Both the position numbers and the translations under genes were made by a program. A DNA stretch of 64,000 nt from Notospermus geniculatus (Eukaryota > Nemertea > Pilidiophora > Heteronemertea > Lineidae). Each line of letters opens with the position of its first letter. The stretch's first letter is position 1. Shown here one piece after another: positions 10,185-21,939 of this stretch. The notes under the pieces were generated by a model. That model saw only the letters and a program-made list of their open reading frames with translations, had not been told where the DNA came from and ran no database searches. The DNA lies in the NCBI GenBank assembly GCA_002633025.1, contig NMRB01000417.1:267174-331173 (forward strand), read 5' to 3'.

Positions 10185-10920
10185 TAATATGTCAGTCAGT
10201 CACCCCTGCTTCACTAGACTTTTTTCTGCAACGACCTTTTTTTTATTTCCAGGAATGGAATCAATCATTTTCATATCACATCTAAATGTTGGTGTGTCTG
10301 ATGATGGTGTATAAAACATTGCCCATGGCTACCTCATTGTAGTTGAAGCAAATCGGTCAATTCTTAGCCAATTTGCAGCCTGCATGACATACAAAGACAA
10401 CAGTTTTCACAGCGGAGGTAATTACCAACACTGAATGCTCCTCCACCTCAGGAGTCCTGCCTAACTCCCCATAAATTGCTCCTAATTGTCGGTGAATATT
10501 ATTATAAAACCAACCCTGAACCTCACACCTTAATTATTGCAGCTGAACCAGCAGACACATCACCAGCATCACGCAAAAAGTCGACTAATTATCCCGACAT
10601 TAACCCAGAAATTACAATTTACCTAAGCTTTTCTGGAATGACATGCTCCTAAATGACCTCCCCACGAAATTTTTCACGTTTATCAGCATAAAAGAACCGG
10701 AGCAACCGTGGGTCAGCTCAAATGCAGTGTCTTTTGTTCAATGGTCAATCTGGCTGCAAATGTGGAATGTTAAATACCAGAGTAAGCATCACCTGATGAT
10801 GGACAAAGTTATGTGCGCCACACAGCCGTATCTAGCTTTCCTTCCTGGCGAGGGGGGTCTTGACATCTCATGTGGATGGAGGAGGACAAGGGGAGAAGAC
10901 ATTACTTTCAGGACTTTGTC

Positions 10921-11093
10921 AATAGGAGCTGTCAGCGAGTTGACCACTAGGTGTCACTAGGGTCCAATTCAATGCATCTAGCGGACCCAGTCATTATCGA
11001 TCGAGCAGCGATCATAATAGATTTCCTGTACATTTGGTCCGCTAAGACTGTGCTGCCATCTGTTAGCAATATGCGCGGCTGACTGCTCCTATT
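10921..11093. mobile_element. MITE-1, copy 2
   Basis: Nearly identical to 6431-6600, with only a couple of differences visible, so the two copies are young relative to those at 45.2 and 48.0 kb. Terminal motifs are aataggagctgtcagc and gctgactgctcctatt. Confidence 0.9.
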
Positions 11094-11769
11094 TCATCTT
11101 ACACTCTGCATGAAAAACACTTCTTTTCAGTCCAGTGGTGCAATAGCCTCCTGCCCCATCTAAATGTGAGGCAGTCTAGGAATGTAACATTTCAGTGAGG
11201 AAAGTGTTATGGCTTATTGAACCCCCACATTTCGATAGCTGAAATGTACTTCGTAACAGGTACATGTAAACAGTAGCAGATCAATGCACAGGCAATCTGA
11301 CAGCCCTTGTTGATTGATCATTCAGCAACATCCGTTGGGTTTTCCTAGACCCCCTTCACAAATATGTATCACTGGTCTGCGTAGGCCAACAACCGTTATT
11401 TTCTAAGCGCAGAAGACAAATGAGATTAAAAGACCAGAGGCTGGTCATTGATGATGTTCTTTCAATGAAAATACAGATAGGTTACCATTTTCTTTTTACA
11501 AAATGGCCACAGTAATGTCAGCAATGATGGTCATCAATCAGGGACAACATAGGTAAGCTACAGTTGTAATCCAGGAGAGCATGTCACAGCGATGTTATGT
11601 CAAATAGAAACAAAGATATATTCTGTATTATTCCATCATAATGACTGGAGTAATGTAAGCAACAACGTTGTGTCATGGAAAACATAGACAGATTACATTT
11701 TTATTCTGCAAAACGACTGGTCTAATGTCAACAATGACATTGTGGTCTGGAAGACACTATTTTCTGACC

Positions 11770-11898
11770 ACCTTATTGGCCAAAGGAATGTCAGTGAGGC
11801 AAAGAGACTTGCCCAAAGTCTTATGCCCAGTGGGATTCGAACCCGGGACCCTCTGACCGCTAGTCGGAGGCCCAAACCACTACACAACCGTGGCTCCT
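11770..11898 (-). mobile_element. CORE-like SINE (SINE-V), 3'-truncated, minus strand
   Basis: Read on the minus strand it starts gagccacggttgtgtagtgg (A box), reaches the B box gggttcgaatccc, then gactttgggcaagtctcttt. The rest of the SINE body is absent. Compare the full copies at 46240, 51365 and 58968. Confidence 0.85.
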
Positions 11899-12284
11899 CA
11901 CAGTTATGGTTTCCTTCAATCTTCCATCAGCCACAATCTACCTTCCATCATCTTACCTACATTGTACATTTCTCATGAAATCGACTGCTTCTTAACCTCA
12001 TGATGGAGTCAAATTACAATATTCATATTCACCGCTGCCGTAGTCTCGCACGTCCCAAGGGAAAAGTCGGAGAATACGCAAATGCTGCGGCAATATTATC
12101 CCACAAAGGTATGGCACGTGTGCCCTGGTGAATTAACATATGCAGGTCCTTCATGAATATGCATGCATCAGATGTCAATCTGTTCATCTTCATGCCGTAT
12201 GCCACATCGAGCTGTCTTAGTCTATCATAAACGAAAAGCAAAAATTGGACATCAATTTTTTTGATAGTGTGCAGTGGCTCACTG

Positions 12285-12443
12285 TGACGTCAATTTTGAC
12301 CATGACCATCTGTAGATCACGTCATGGGTTGAAGTCACACCCACTCCACTTGCGCCAAGGACCAAGTGCACCACATGGGTCGATGACGTCATTTGCCGTC
12401 CAATATGGCAGAGAAAGACTGATCACATGATGTGATGACGTCA
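12285..12443. promoter_or_regulatory. Cluster of three perfect CRE palindromes
   Basis: TGACGTCA occurs at 12285-12292, 12384-12391 and 12436-12443, with a related cacgtca between them. Such a perfect 8-mer three times in 160 bp is unlikely by chance. CREB/ATF factors bind it in animals. Whether this acts as an enhancer or promoter is not shown, and no transcript could be tied to it. Confidence 0.45.
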
Positions 12444-12459
12444 CCTACATGTCACCTAC

Positions 12460-12692
12460 ACGTCCAAGTTGTAAACAAACTGGTTTGTTTACAAACAGTG
12501 GCCAGCAAACTAGTTTTATTCCTTCGTGAAGGTGGCAGCACCAGTAGCACGCCGTGATCGTTAGACTGGTGCCCGGTCCAAGGCAACTCACTCACGATAT
12601 TCACGTCAGTACATATCACCGACAATAGGTGGCAGCACCGCAGGCGTCGCGTGGATAGAGAACCAGTGAGTGAGTGTTTACAACTTGGACGT
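12460..12692. repeat. Imperfect foldback with forkhead-like palindrome
   Basis: An 18-bp stretch, acgtccaagttgtaaaca (12460-12477), returns as its exact reverse complement at 12675-12692. Inside, ggtggcagcacc appears twice in direct orientation. At 12470-12493 there is a palindrome with arms tgtaaacaaac and gtttgtttaca, each containing a forkhead-type core. It could be a miniature element, a regulatory module, or both. Confidence 0.55.
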
Positions 12693-12699
12693 CCAGCTC

Positions 12700-14050
12700 C
12701 TTTAAAGAATTTATGGCTACCACTCAGTACAGGTACCTACACTGAGGTATGCTTATTGGTTCGCAACAAGGAATGGTCACTGCTTTACGAATTCAACAAG
12801 ACAAGGTCATCACTGTGACCACAACAAGACAAGGTCACAGCTATACGACCTTCAAAAGGTCAAGACCCTGCTGCAGATGAATTCCCTGAAGATGTCAAAT
12901 TTTCTGTGAAAAAGAACAATTGGGGAACTGTGGTTTTGCATCTTACGTAAAAGACTTTTAAAGGATGAAGAATTACCTATCTATTTCTGTACAGTCGATC
13001 AAGTGGTCCAACCAGACACCAGTAATAATGAGATTTAGCATTACAGAAAAAAACACCTCTGTTTCAACCAATCCTGTATTCCTCGTAGATAAAAAGTTCT
13101 AAAGACACATTTCTTACACAATGTTATATATTTCTTACACAATGTTATAATATATGTATTTCATGATAAATACAGGTTTGTCGGAATGACAGAATTATCC
13201 GTGAGAAAAAAGTCAATTACAAAAGTGACTAACACCGCATAGGTTGCCCTCCTAATAACACCGAACCTAATGTAGCAAAGAAGTGGTCTTAATTTCTCTG
13301 AGGATGAATCGGACTTCTTGCATCATGGTCTTGAGGGAGTGTAATCAATTACTTCTTAAGCTTGGTACATTTGCCTCCTATTCTCTACGCATGTCCCTCT
13401 ATCACTTCGGGCACAAAGCACTGTGTTTCTCTATTCAAAACCTGACAACCACGCAAATTTAGCGATTAGAGTAATCCTCCGAAAGCAGAGAGCAGCATGA
13501 CACTTACTCATTAAAGCTCTATCCTCCTCACAATACATCCCCACTGAGCCACGAACATGGCTAAATGGTCTCATTCTTGTTCATATATTTTCCTGTATCT
13601 GATGTCTGCGGGAAGAATCACCACGGTGAACCTTCAGGGGCCGATCCCGATGCCAAAGTGAGAGGAAATTTATAGGCCTTGTGGGGGATTAATTGCAATT
13701 GCTATCTATCTAACGCTGAGGTCAGAGAGCGAGAGATTAAGAAAGAAAGTGAACTGACGGCGCTACGGCGATCAAAGTCGTTGATTGGTCACTTGCCGAT
13801 TCTTTGTCTCGTGTTAATGATATCACCTGCCGTCTTCCCACGTTTTGCGTCCTGATTTTTCCTGTGATGTGACTTCTGTTGAGGGTGGTAGGTGGTATAT
13901 CGATTCTCAGTAAATGTGCGCAACCAATGAAACGGCTCAGTGGTTGGTTAATTGCAACTGGATGAGGTTTTAGCATCAGGTTTTATTGGGAAACATTACT
14001 CGATGGATGAGGTTAAAAACAATTATTAAACATTATCATCAATGAAAAAA
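12700..14050. other. Unassigned low-repeat DNA
   Basis: A short direct duplication (ttcttacacaatgttata twice, 13109-13152) is the only repeat noticed. No coding frame was recognised. Confidence 0.4.
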
Positions 14051-14055
14051 ACTTT

Positions 14056-14600
14056 GGAAGCAATTGCTTCTGGTCTATTTCCTTGTGTCTCTAAAGATTC
14101 GATTCTTGGGCGAAGTCAGAAAATGGAAACCGGAAAGTAGAGATTTGGGAATTTGTGCCTTTGACTTTTCATTTTATAATCCTTTGAACACACTGAGTTT
14201 CTCTCATTTCATGAACTATCTTTTTGATTTTGGAGAAAAACTGGAAGCAATTATTTCTAGACTTTTTCAATTTGTCTAAAAATTTGATTCCTGGTAACTC
14301 CAAAACTGAAAGTGTGAATTTGGAAATTAATGCATTTAACATTTCATTTCGACCAATGGGTACAGTTGCAGTTTCTATCATTTTATCAACTATCTTTTTT
14401 ATAGTTTGGGAAAAACCTTTGGAAGCAAATGCTTCTTGTCTACTTCCATGTGGCCAAAACTTTCATTCCCAGGAACCCAGAAACTGGAAAATGTAAGTTT
14501 GGGAATAAGTGCCTTCAATTCATTTCTATTTTTACCTCCATTGAATTTGCAGTTTCTACCACTTGTTTTTCTGATAGAACAGTATTGGCCATTATTTTGA
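14056..14600. repeat. Diverged tandem repeat of about 180 bp, three units
   Basis: The landmark ggaagcaa plus t/a-rich sequence and ttct begins units at 14056, 14243 and 14421. Each unit then has a ttgattcctgg-like and a tttgggaat-like landmark in the same order. The overlapping open frames on both strands (14064-14662) come from these units. The divergence between units suggests an old satellite fragment. Confidence 0.65.
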
Positions 14601-14904
14601 TACAAGAGGCTAAAAATCACATCCTGGTTGAGCTCGTTCTTAGGTAGGGAACGGTAAAGCACACAAAAATATGAATATCAAAATAAATTCTACCTGGGGG
14701 TCTCTGGTTACCCTACCTGAACTGAATAAACATGACTATTATGTTTACCTGTTCTTAGCAACTTTATGCAAATATTTGTGGAAAATTTGTGCATATTTCA
14801 AATATATGGGGGAGAAAGTTGTTTGAATAGGCGATATTTTGCAAGGTGTGTGATTACAGAATGGTTCCATAACCCACCACCAGATGCCACTAGATATCAG
14901 AGAT

Positions 14905-15290
14905 ACCTGGACAGAGGCTGAGCAACAATGGATAAACTCAAAGACAGATGTCACACTCTGATAAACAAGGCCAGGCAACAATGGATCAATTCAAAGTCAG
15001 ATGTTACACTCTGATAAACAGAGGCCAGGCAACGATGGAAAGATTCGAAGTCAGACATCACACTCTGATAACAGAGGCCAGGCAACAATGGATAAATTCA
15101 AACACTCTGACAAACAGAGGGGAGCAACAATGGATAAACTCAAAGTCAGATGTCACACTCTGACAAACAGAGGTCAGGCAACGATGGAAAGATTCAAAGT
15201 CAGATGTCGCATTCTGATAAACAGAGGCCAGGAAACAATCAAAGAAAGTCAGATGTCACACTTTGACAAACAGAGGCCAACTAGATAACA
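14905..15290. repeat. 54-bp minisatellite, about seven units
   Basis: Landmarks agatgtcacactctgataaa, cagaggccaggcaac and aatggataaattcaa repeat with a base period of 54 bp. Some units are shortened. Because 54 is divisible by three, two long frames stay open, but shortened units break the frame and no gene is supported. Confidence 0.85.
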
Positions 15291-15755
15291 ATAGGTAACA
15301 ACAGGTGAATTCAATGTCACTTTTCACTTTGATAGAGAGAAGCCAGACAATTTACATGAATTCAAAATGTTAAATGTTATTGACTAATTATTCCCTTGGG
15401 TATTGGGCAGAAGAAATTTTTTTGTTTCAGACAAGGGTCTTCACCAGAACTTTTCCCATCCAGTACCCTACCTCACTTCACAGGTTGGTCGGACCCCCAA
15501 GACATCATCAGCATATCCTGATGACGTGCCACCCTGATTGGTGAAGGATAAGTTGGCACCTTCATTCATGTGATACAGAACTAAAGATGTCTGTACCTCA
15601 GAGGTATGAAGAGAAAGATAAGACAATATTTATTCCACGATAAAACAAACACCTGCCCAGGTACGAAGAAGGTGAAGATTCCAGTAAGGAGACTCATCAT
15701 CCCAATATCTCACACAGGAATCTTCATCAGCATTGTAGAAGGTGATCTAGTCTAT

Positions 15756-16176
15756 TTCGAGGTAAGTTCCCTTTCCAGAGGATAGGGGGCCTACGTCCAC
15801 GCCAGCACAGAAAAGCAGTATTTGTGTTTCCATCAGGGCCGAAGCCATAGCATTGGCCCTGAAGTATGGAAGAGGCCATCTGAAGCTACTCATGTTCCTC
15901 ACTTGGATGCGGTCCTTTACTTGCCCTTGCACAAGGTAAGGCACCATGGCTTACTGTCCCATGCGACGGACGTGAAACATGACGGACGAGAAAAGTAGTG
16001 AAGTGGGAAATATACTGAAGTGTGGACGATCCTCTTGAGGAAAGGTTTCATCATTCCATTCATGCCTGCATCACTCTCCCAAAGAACCTCAGACCCTTTC
16101 CACAGAAGCAGTGTTGATTGCCACTGAGTTCCTCTTCCAAAGGATATGTCCATTCCAGCACAGAAAAGCATTACGT
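15756..16176. repeat. Direct repeat flanking a SINE-A insertion
   Basis: A block containing ttccctttccagaggata and ccagcacagaaaagcagta (15756-15822) recurs as ttcctcttccaaaggatatg and ccagcacagaaaagcatta (16117-16176). The SINE-A copy at 15826-15980 lies between them. Confidence 0.5.
15826..15980 (-). mobile_element. SINE-A, 5'-truncated, minus strand
   Basis: It has the 3' landmark catcagggccgaagccatag and the body ttcctcacttggatg and acttgcccttgc, ending at gcgacggacgtgaa. The tRNA-like head is missing, as expected from incomplete reverse transcription or later deletion. Confidence 0.85.
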
Positions 16177-16368
16177 TGAAACTACTGAGGTGCACGAAGT
16201 CCCAGTGAGAAAGGGTATTGTCATCTTCTTCATGCCTGCACCATGCACCCAAAAATTCTCCTCAGACCTTTTGCAGGATGGGCAGTGATGAACTTCAATC
16301 TTCAGCCACGATACTGTCACACTCAAAAGGTAACCACGTTCCTACTAGCCCAGTGAGTCAGACATGTC

Positions 16369-16435
16369 CCTTTGCTGAGCTGGTAGAGTGTTAAGCCACA
16401 AGTCTCTAGTTCAAATCCCAATGTGGCTCTCCATG
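16369..16435 (+). mobile_element. tRNA-like SINE head relic
   Basis: The A-box-like tgctgagctggtagagtg and B-box-like agttcaaatccc are 30-35 bp apart, as in a tRNA, but the acceptor stem does not pair. The body that follows matches no other family in this window. This is a tRNA-derived relic, not a functional tRNA. Confidence 0.5.
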
Positions 16436-18036
16436 TCTGTGGAGTAATACGACTTGACAGAGTTTCGGTCGCCTCAATCCTTCTATCTTTCAATCCAGGA
16501 ACAAGAATGCGTATATACCACCCTACATCTGCAAGTGAGCAATCGTATCGTGCAACCCTACGTTGTTCCCCTATCGTCTGGAAATTGACGGACAAACATT
16601 CTGATGCGTTTACTACCAATTTCATAACTCTAACCTTCCTGCGCATTCACCTGACATAAAATTTTCTGCCACTTCGAACAATATTCACACATGGCTACTT
16701 GAAATCACGGCGTGATTATGGCTGCTGACTAACGTCCTCGGTCGCGTTTCCTCCAGGATGGCGAGGAACGTCAGAAATGTGCCAGAAAGTGAAGGTATAA
16801 AGTTAACTAGGCCAATCAATGAGAAACCAGCATGACGCAAGGTGGCGCTACCACCGATCAGACTGAAAGACATCATGATGTCACTTTTGTTTCAGTTGAC
16901 ATCGCTTCGCGGAAAATGTGTGTAGAGTTTTCAACAGGATTTTGCTTCGAAAACATTATCTATATGCACCCTGTATGATACATTACACAATCTGATACAA
17001 TACAAATTATTGTCACTTAGGCCTAGTTACCGTAGGATTCCTAAGTTTTGAACATCATCAGGTTGAAACAAACAGACGAAGCCATTACGCCGTAAGAACC
17101 AAACAAGAAGAGAGTGATCCGTTTGCACGGTGATAGTATCAAGGCTTTCATTTTGTTTTCACGGACGTCTGATTTTTCGAGCGACACGTGTTTGCACATG
17201 ATTAACCTGCCCATGTCCAACTGTCAATAAGACATCACTACGATTGTGTATGTGCGGTCTGGTTGTCGCTCGGCGATAAGAACAACCGTGATCGGTCCAT
17301 CTGAAACCTGTGAGGTGACCGTGGCGAGGTGGGTTCCATGGATGTCAGTGGGAGTAGCCTCGGGGTAAATGTCCATACGACATCATTGCATGGATCAGAA
17401 GTGACACTGACAAGTCAGAGGCTATACGCATACGTCAAAAGCAAGGGACTTATAACATCAGTAAATTTGGAATGGGCTCACGGAGAAGTGCTACAAACTT
17501 GGAAGAATCGTTTGTATCAAGCCAATAACTGTTCAGGCAGAGAATAGAAGGCTGCTTTACAGAAATTATCTGAGCCCAGTGGCCAAGTGGTTATGCCCCA
17601 TCACACTGAGCTAGTTCTCAGTATGTTCGTGAAATGTTACCAAATGGGCTCAAACTGTGTGCGAACGGAGTGGACGCAGTGGCAACTTTTTACAGTCTTT
17701 TTACGAACTCCACAGATGGGCTCAGACGGGAAGGGTGCCCAGAACTTCGAGGCATTATTTGGCCAACATTACACGTTCTAGCCTGTTTTACGATTTTTTA
17801 GGACAGTACCTTTAGTAGCAGGCTTCACTATCAAATTGTGCAATGGGTCGACAGGAGTTCGAATCCGGGCGAAGGCATACACTTAAGCTGCGAAATAACT
17901 GAGGGCCCGTCAGACAGGACTAAGACGCCATTGTCCCTGATTGTTAATTCTCCCTACCCCACCCCGTTGTGTCCACCAATTCCAACCTTGGCCGAACTCA
18001 CAATCGCCGATTGCCATGGGTGCTTACTGGTATAGA
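16436..18036. other. Low-repeat DNA, no gene recognised
   Basis: There are CpG-containing stretches and CCAAT-like motifs (for example gccaatcaat near 16812), and several unrelated short frames. Weak B-box-like stretches at about 17640 and 17860 were not accepted as tRNAs. Confidence 0.35.
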
Positions 18037-18153
18037 ATATTTTGCCTAGCGGTGTAACACCTATGACAGTGAACGTGTCATGACAGAGAATGTGTCATGA
18101 AAGTACCGAATATTTTGCTACAAACAGAGGTGTAACACTTACGATAGCGAACG
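18037..18153. repeat. Diverged tandem duplication, about 72 bp
   Basis: gaatattttgc, ggtgtaacac and gaacgtgt occur in the same order at 18037-18080 and 18109-18153. Confidence 0.55.
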
Positions 18154-19011
18154 TGTTTGACTTGGACGCAGTAATGGCGGTAAAATGATAAACGAACACG
18201 AGCATTAATGCGCTGAAACAGATGTATAATACATTAGGTTGTTCCCCTCCATTTATAGTCACTTAATTCACATCACAACTATAGGTAATGCCCGCCAGCT
18301 CGGTCGTGAATTGTGCCAACGTTCGGCGCAACCATCCTGTATCACCTTAGATATATTCGGAAAAACATGAGGGATAATTTCTGATTCAGCGAGTGGAGAT
18401 CACCATGAAACAAGCATTTGCCTGTCCGAAGAGACATGGAAATATGACCCATGGGACTGCTAATTTATCCAGGAGTAGTTACTTAACAGGCAGCGTGGTT
18501 GTTGGGGGAGATATGATATTAATGTCGTGGAGGCACCATGTTCGTATTGTGCATTTATTGGCAAATTACAAATACAACTGTCAGTTTCTGCTAAGGCCAA
18601 CACCCAATAGGTGATTTGTATACAGCGATAGTTGATTGGGTGTAGGATACCGAATATCAGATGAGGTAGTACGGAAGATCAGATGCAGCCGCAAAAACTT
18701 ACCAGCTGCCTCTGATGAGACCCGAGGGAATTCAGCATTCGTTTCTCCACGTTTTGCAATCAGCGGTATCTTCGTTAATTCATTTAAAGTCGTAATTTTG
18801 TGACACTGACTCGCTCTTGGATACAACACATAGAGGTGTCACATAGATCTCGCATGCATATATTTGATAGGTGTGGTGGGCTTCATCTACTTTTGATGCA
18901 GGCCACATAAAAAGGGTGACAACTTTCAGGGTTGTATGTGACGATGACCCTGCTGTTTGCCTTCACACAAAATAGTGCTATTGCCACATTGTATTTGACA
19001 AGGACGTTTCA

Positions 19012-19243
19012 GGGGGCCGTGTGGGGCGTACACCCCCTATTTTTGGCAGAGCAATGATTTTTTAGCAAGAAAAATTTAATCACATAAAATTCGAGTATTT
19101 TGCTCTGAGATGCCAGGAAAATGCATCTAAAAGCACTTAAATTGTCAAATTTTTCTGGGCTTTGCCCCGTTGGGCTTTGCACTTTCGATGCTCACCACCT
19201 CCATCGAGCTGGATCCAGCCGTCAATCCTGGATCCGGCCCTGC
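19012..19243. mobile_element. Possible CAGGG-ended element remnant
   Basis: The left edge cagggggccgtgtgggg and right edge cctggatccggccctg resemble the ends of the element at 32170-32342 and others. I see no target duplication, and the TIR match is only about six bases. Confidence 0.3.
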
Positions 19244-19244
19244 A

Positions 19245-21780
19245 TGTGGAGGACCGCATCAATGCAACAACGTCGGCCACGGCTTCAAGTGATTTACGTT
19301 CAACGACATATACCTTAGTCACAGGGGTCACATCAGCAATCTTTGGTCACTAACGCTCATCAGGATCATTTTACCAACCAAATTGAAACATTACAAACTG
19401 ACCAGTTATTAAGTTATCGTAATATGAAAATTGATGAGGATCACGATAATGTACGGTACATATTACAACAGAATGGTATTTTGACAAATAGTTCTCATAA
19501 TTGTCATTTGCATACCTGAGCAGCCTTGGGGATAAATCGAACGCTGGATCAAGGTCCCTGATGGGGCGATGGATGTGGGTATCAAGTTCATTCACGATTT
19601 GAACAATGTGACCTTTGACCTGCAATTTCTGCCGACATGATTGGTTGGAATCAAAGGAAGGAACATTTACGTAACTTGATACATCGGGAAGAAAGTGAAA
19701 GATAAAGATTATTGGTGTGGAAATTGTGACGACGACAACTGCTGCTGTGCCTGGCGTCTGATGAAGATTGCAAAGATGAACTCTAACTTACTCTACATAG
19801 GGAAGGTAAAACTTCATTACGGTACAGATTTTAATTAAAATTCTTATAATATCTGGATCAATTTGTGAGATGTTTCAACGCCTTCTGGTATATTGACTGT
19901 CAGGAGTCAAAGGGGAAGATGAGAGAAAGTATAAGACTGGGTCTAATGAGGAACCGGCGGAACTAATCCGTAACGTGGCGCTGATGAACAACTCAGTTAA
20001 AACTATGACGTCGAAAGTCAAGCCAAAGTTATTTGCCATTTAATTCTGAAACTACACCCTACTTCTAGCCCTAATATACCTGAAGTAGTCCATTCAATTT
20101 CGAATTTTACACGTTCAATATCATCAAGTATAGGACTGACTCAATTTATCTGAATGTTTTCAAACGAAAATTCAAGTGGGAACATGTTGAATTTCATCGA
20201 CAAAATTGACCATTTCAGTGTAAAGAACAGATGCAAGAACAAGTCATTGATTCCGAATGACACATTGCACATAAACGTCACGAACAATGCGCGACGTCAA
20301 TGACGTTTTCAACGTCGCAACATATCCACTTTTGTGTTAAAACTGAGTTGTTCCCCAGCGCCTCCTTTGGGCACTCCAGTTCCCCAACTTCAGAGCGACT
20401 GATGACTGGTTTTGTGATGGAGGGTCACATTTGCTCTATTCTGCCGTACTGTATCATGAGACTTGTGTTTGTTGTGGTAAAATAAAGAGTTGAATCGATG
20501 GAAATACAGTGTCTTACAGTTAATTTATCATGCCCACACTCGATCACACACAAAACCCCTTCATCGCCGTGTGGTATACCAATGGTTAAACCCCAGAGCC
20601 ACTGAACTCCACAGAAAAGCAGCTTGGTTTGTGGGAAAACCTGCCCACAATCACAGAGAGAGAAATGTGGATGTTTGCCACTTGCCATCCCTACTTCGCT
20701 AATCCTCATGGTCCCTCAGGGGGCCGCCACGTTCGTTAAAGTTCTGAAAATCAATTTTAGGGATAGTGCAAATACTTCTCTACCCAATAATACCCCCCAT
20801 AATCACCTTTCCTTAAGCCTAATGAACATGCTCGAAGCATCTAGGTGTAATTCTATAAAACGTACACACACCCCTTGAGAATTTCTATCAATACCAACAC
20901 CTTGTCGTTCTCACGTACACCCGGCTCATCTTGAATAGAAACGCCTCGCAGGAATCAATTGAAGATTGGTGTTCATCTTAATGACGCTATAAAGGCAAAA
21001 TAAAGGGAAACATTCATACCTTACGCCGCGTCGGGCTTTATGTCAGGTTACGGGAATCCTCCCGTATACAAACAGAAAATGGATATTGGCATTTGTCACA
21101 TGACAAGACTGTTTTTACGCAGATTGATCCCCGAAACCCTATGGGCGCTCATTCCACGTCTTTTAATCTTTCCGCACGGTTGATCTATGCCCGTCACACC
21201 GCGCATTATCTATATTTCATCGATATCACAAGGGGCGCTCAATATTTGTTCATTCCAGAACACAAGTTACTACTTAGAGTCAGGTGCCATGTTCTCTCGG
21301 GTGATTTGCGGAGCCGGCGCTCGGCTCACATATCCCATCATCCTCTGTTAGATCAATACCTTTTTGCTATCAAGGGTCTTTCCCTTGTTTTTACCAATCC
21401 AATTTTCCAATCAGTTTGCGTCTAATCGGTCTGACGTCGAATTAATCTACCTTTAGGATGTTTTCTGATTTGTATGTGAAAACTAAACTTGGATTCCTCT
21501 TAGCCGACCATGTCACAGATGGTAAATAGGAAACTCTAGTCAGATAATCCACAGACGGCAACGGTTATACCTGTTATCGGGAACTTGAACTTGATTGCCA
21601 GGACGCTGACGATTTCTATGGTGTGCAGCGGTGGACAAAATTCATGATGGAGTTCTGTGGTTTTTCATTCACAATTTGAGGGTTTTATGACTTTTCTGGC
21701 AGTGACACAGGGGAGCAAACTGCTTCAAACCCCTGATAACTCAAAATGCGGTTAGGTGGTCCCTTGTATTGTTCGTATTT
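19245..21780. other. Low-repeat DNA, no gene recognised
   Basis: No SINE or TIR element was seen in about 2.5 kb. The stretches at 20140-20340 and 20990-21440 are CpG-containing and free of obvious repeats, so they are candidates for conserved non-coding sequence. That is inference from appearance alone. Confidence 0.35.
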
Positions 21781-21783
21781 GAC

Positions 21784-21933
21784 TTTTCCATCAGGGCCGA
21801 AGCCAAAACATTATTGACCCCGAACTATGGAAGAGGCTACTTGTGTTCCTCACTTGGATGAGGTCTTATACTTGCCCTTGCAAAGGCACAAGGTACAAGG
21901 CACCACGGCTTACTGTCCCATGCGATGGGCGAC
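21784..21933 (-). mobile_element. SINE-A, 5'-truncated, minus strand
   Basis: It contains catcagggccgaagcc, then ttcctcacttggatgaggtc, gcccttgcaaaggcac and actgtcccatgcgatggg. It stops at the target duplication of the TIR element that begins at 21940. Confidence 0.85.
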
Positions 21934-21939
21934 CTTTCG

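Noticed and set aside
17571-17640. tRNA-like stretch (gtggccaagtggttatg)
   Set aside because: Only the A-box half is convincing. The B-box half (gttcgtga) and stems do not fit.
17837-17890. tRNA or SINE head (ggagttcgaatccgggc)
   Set aside because: Only a B-box-like stretch. No A box at a proper distance and no known SINE body after it.
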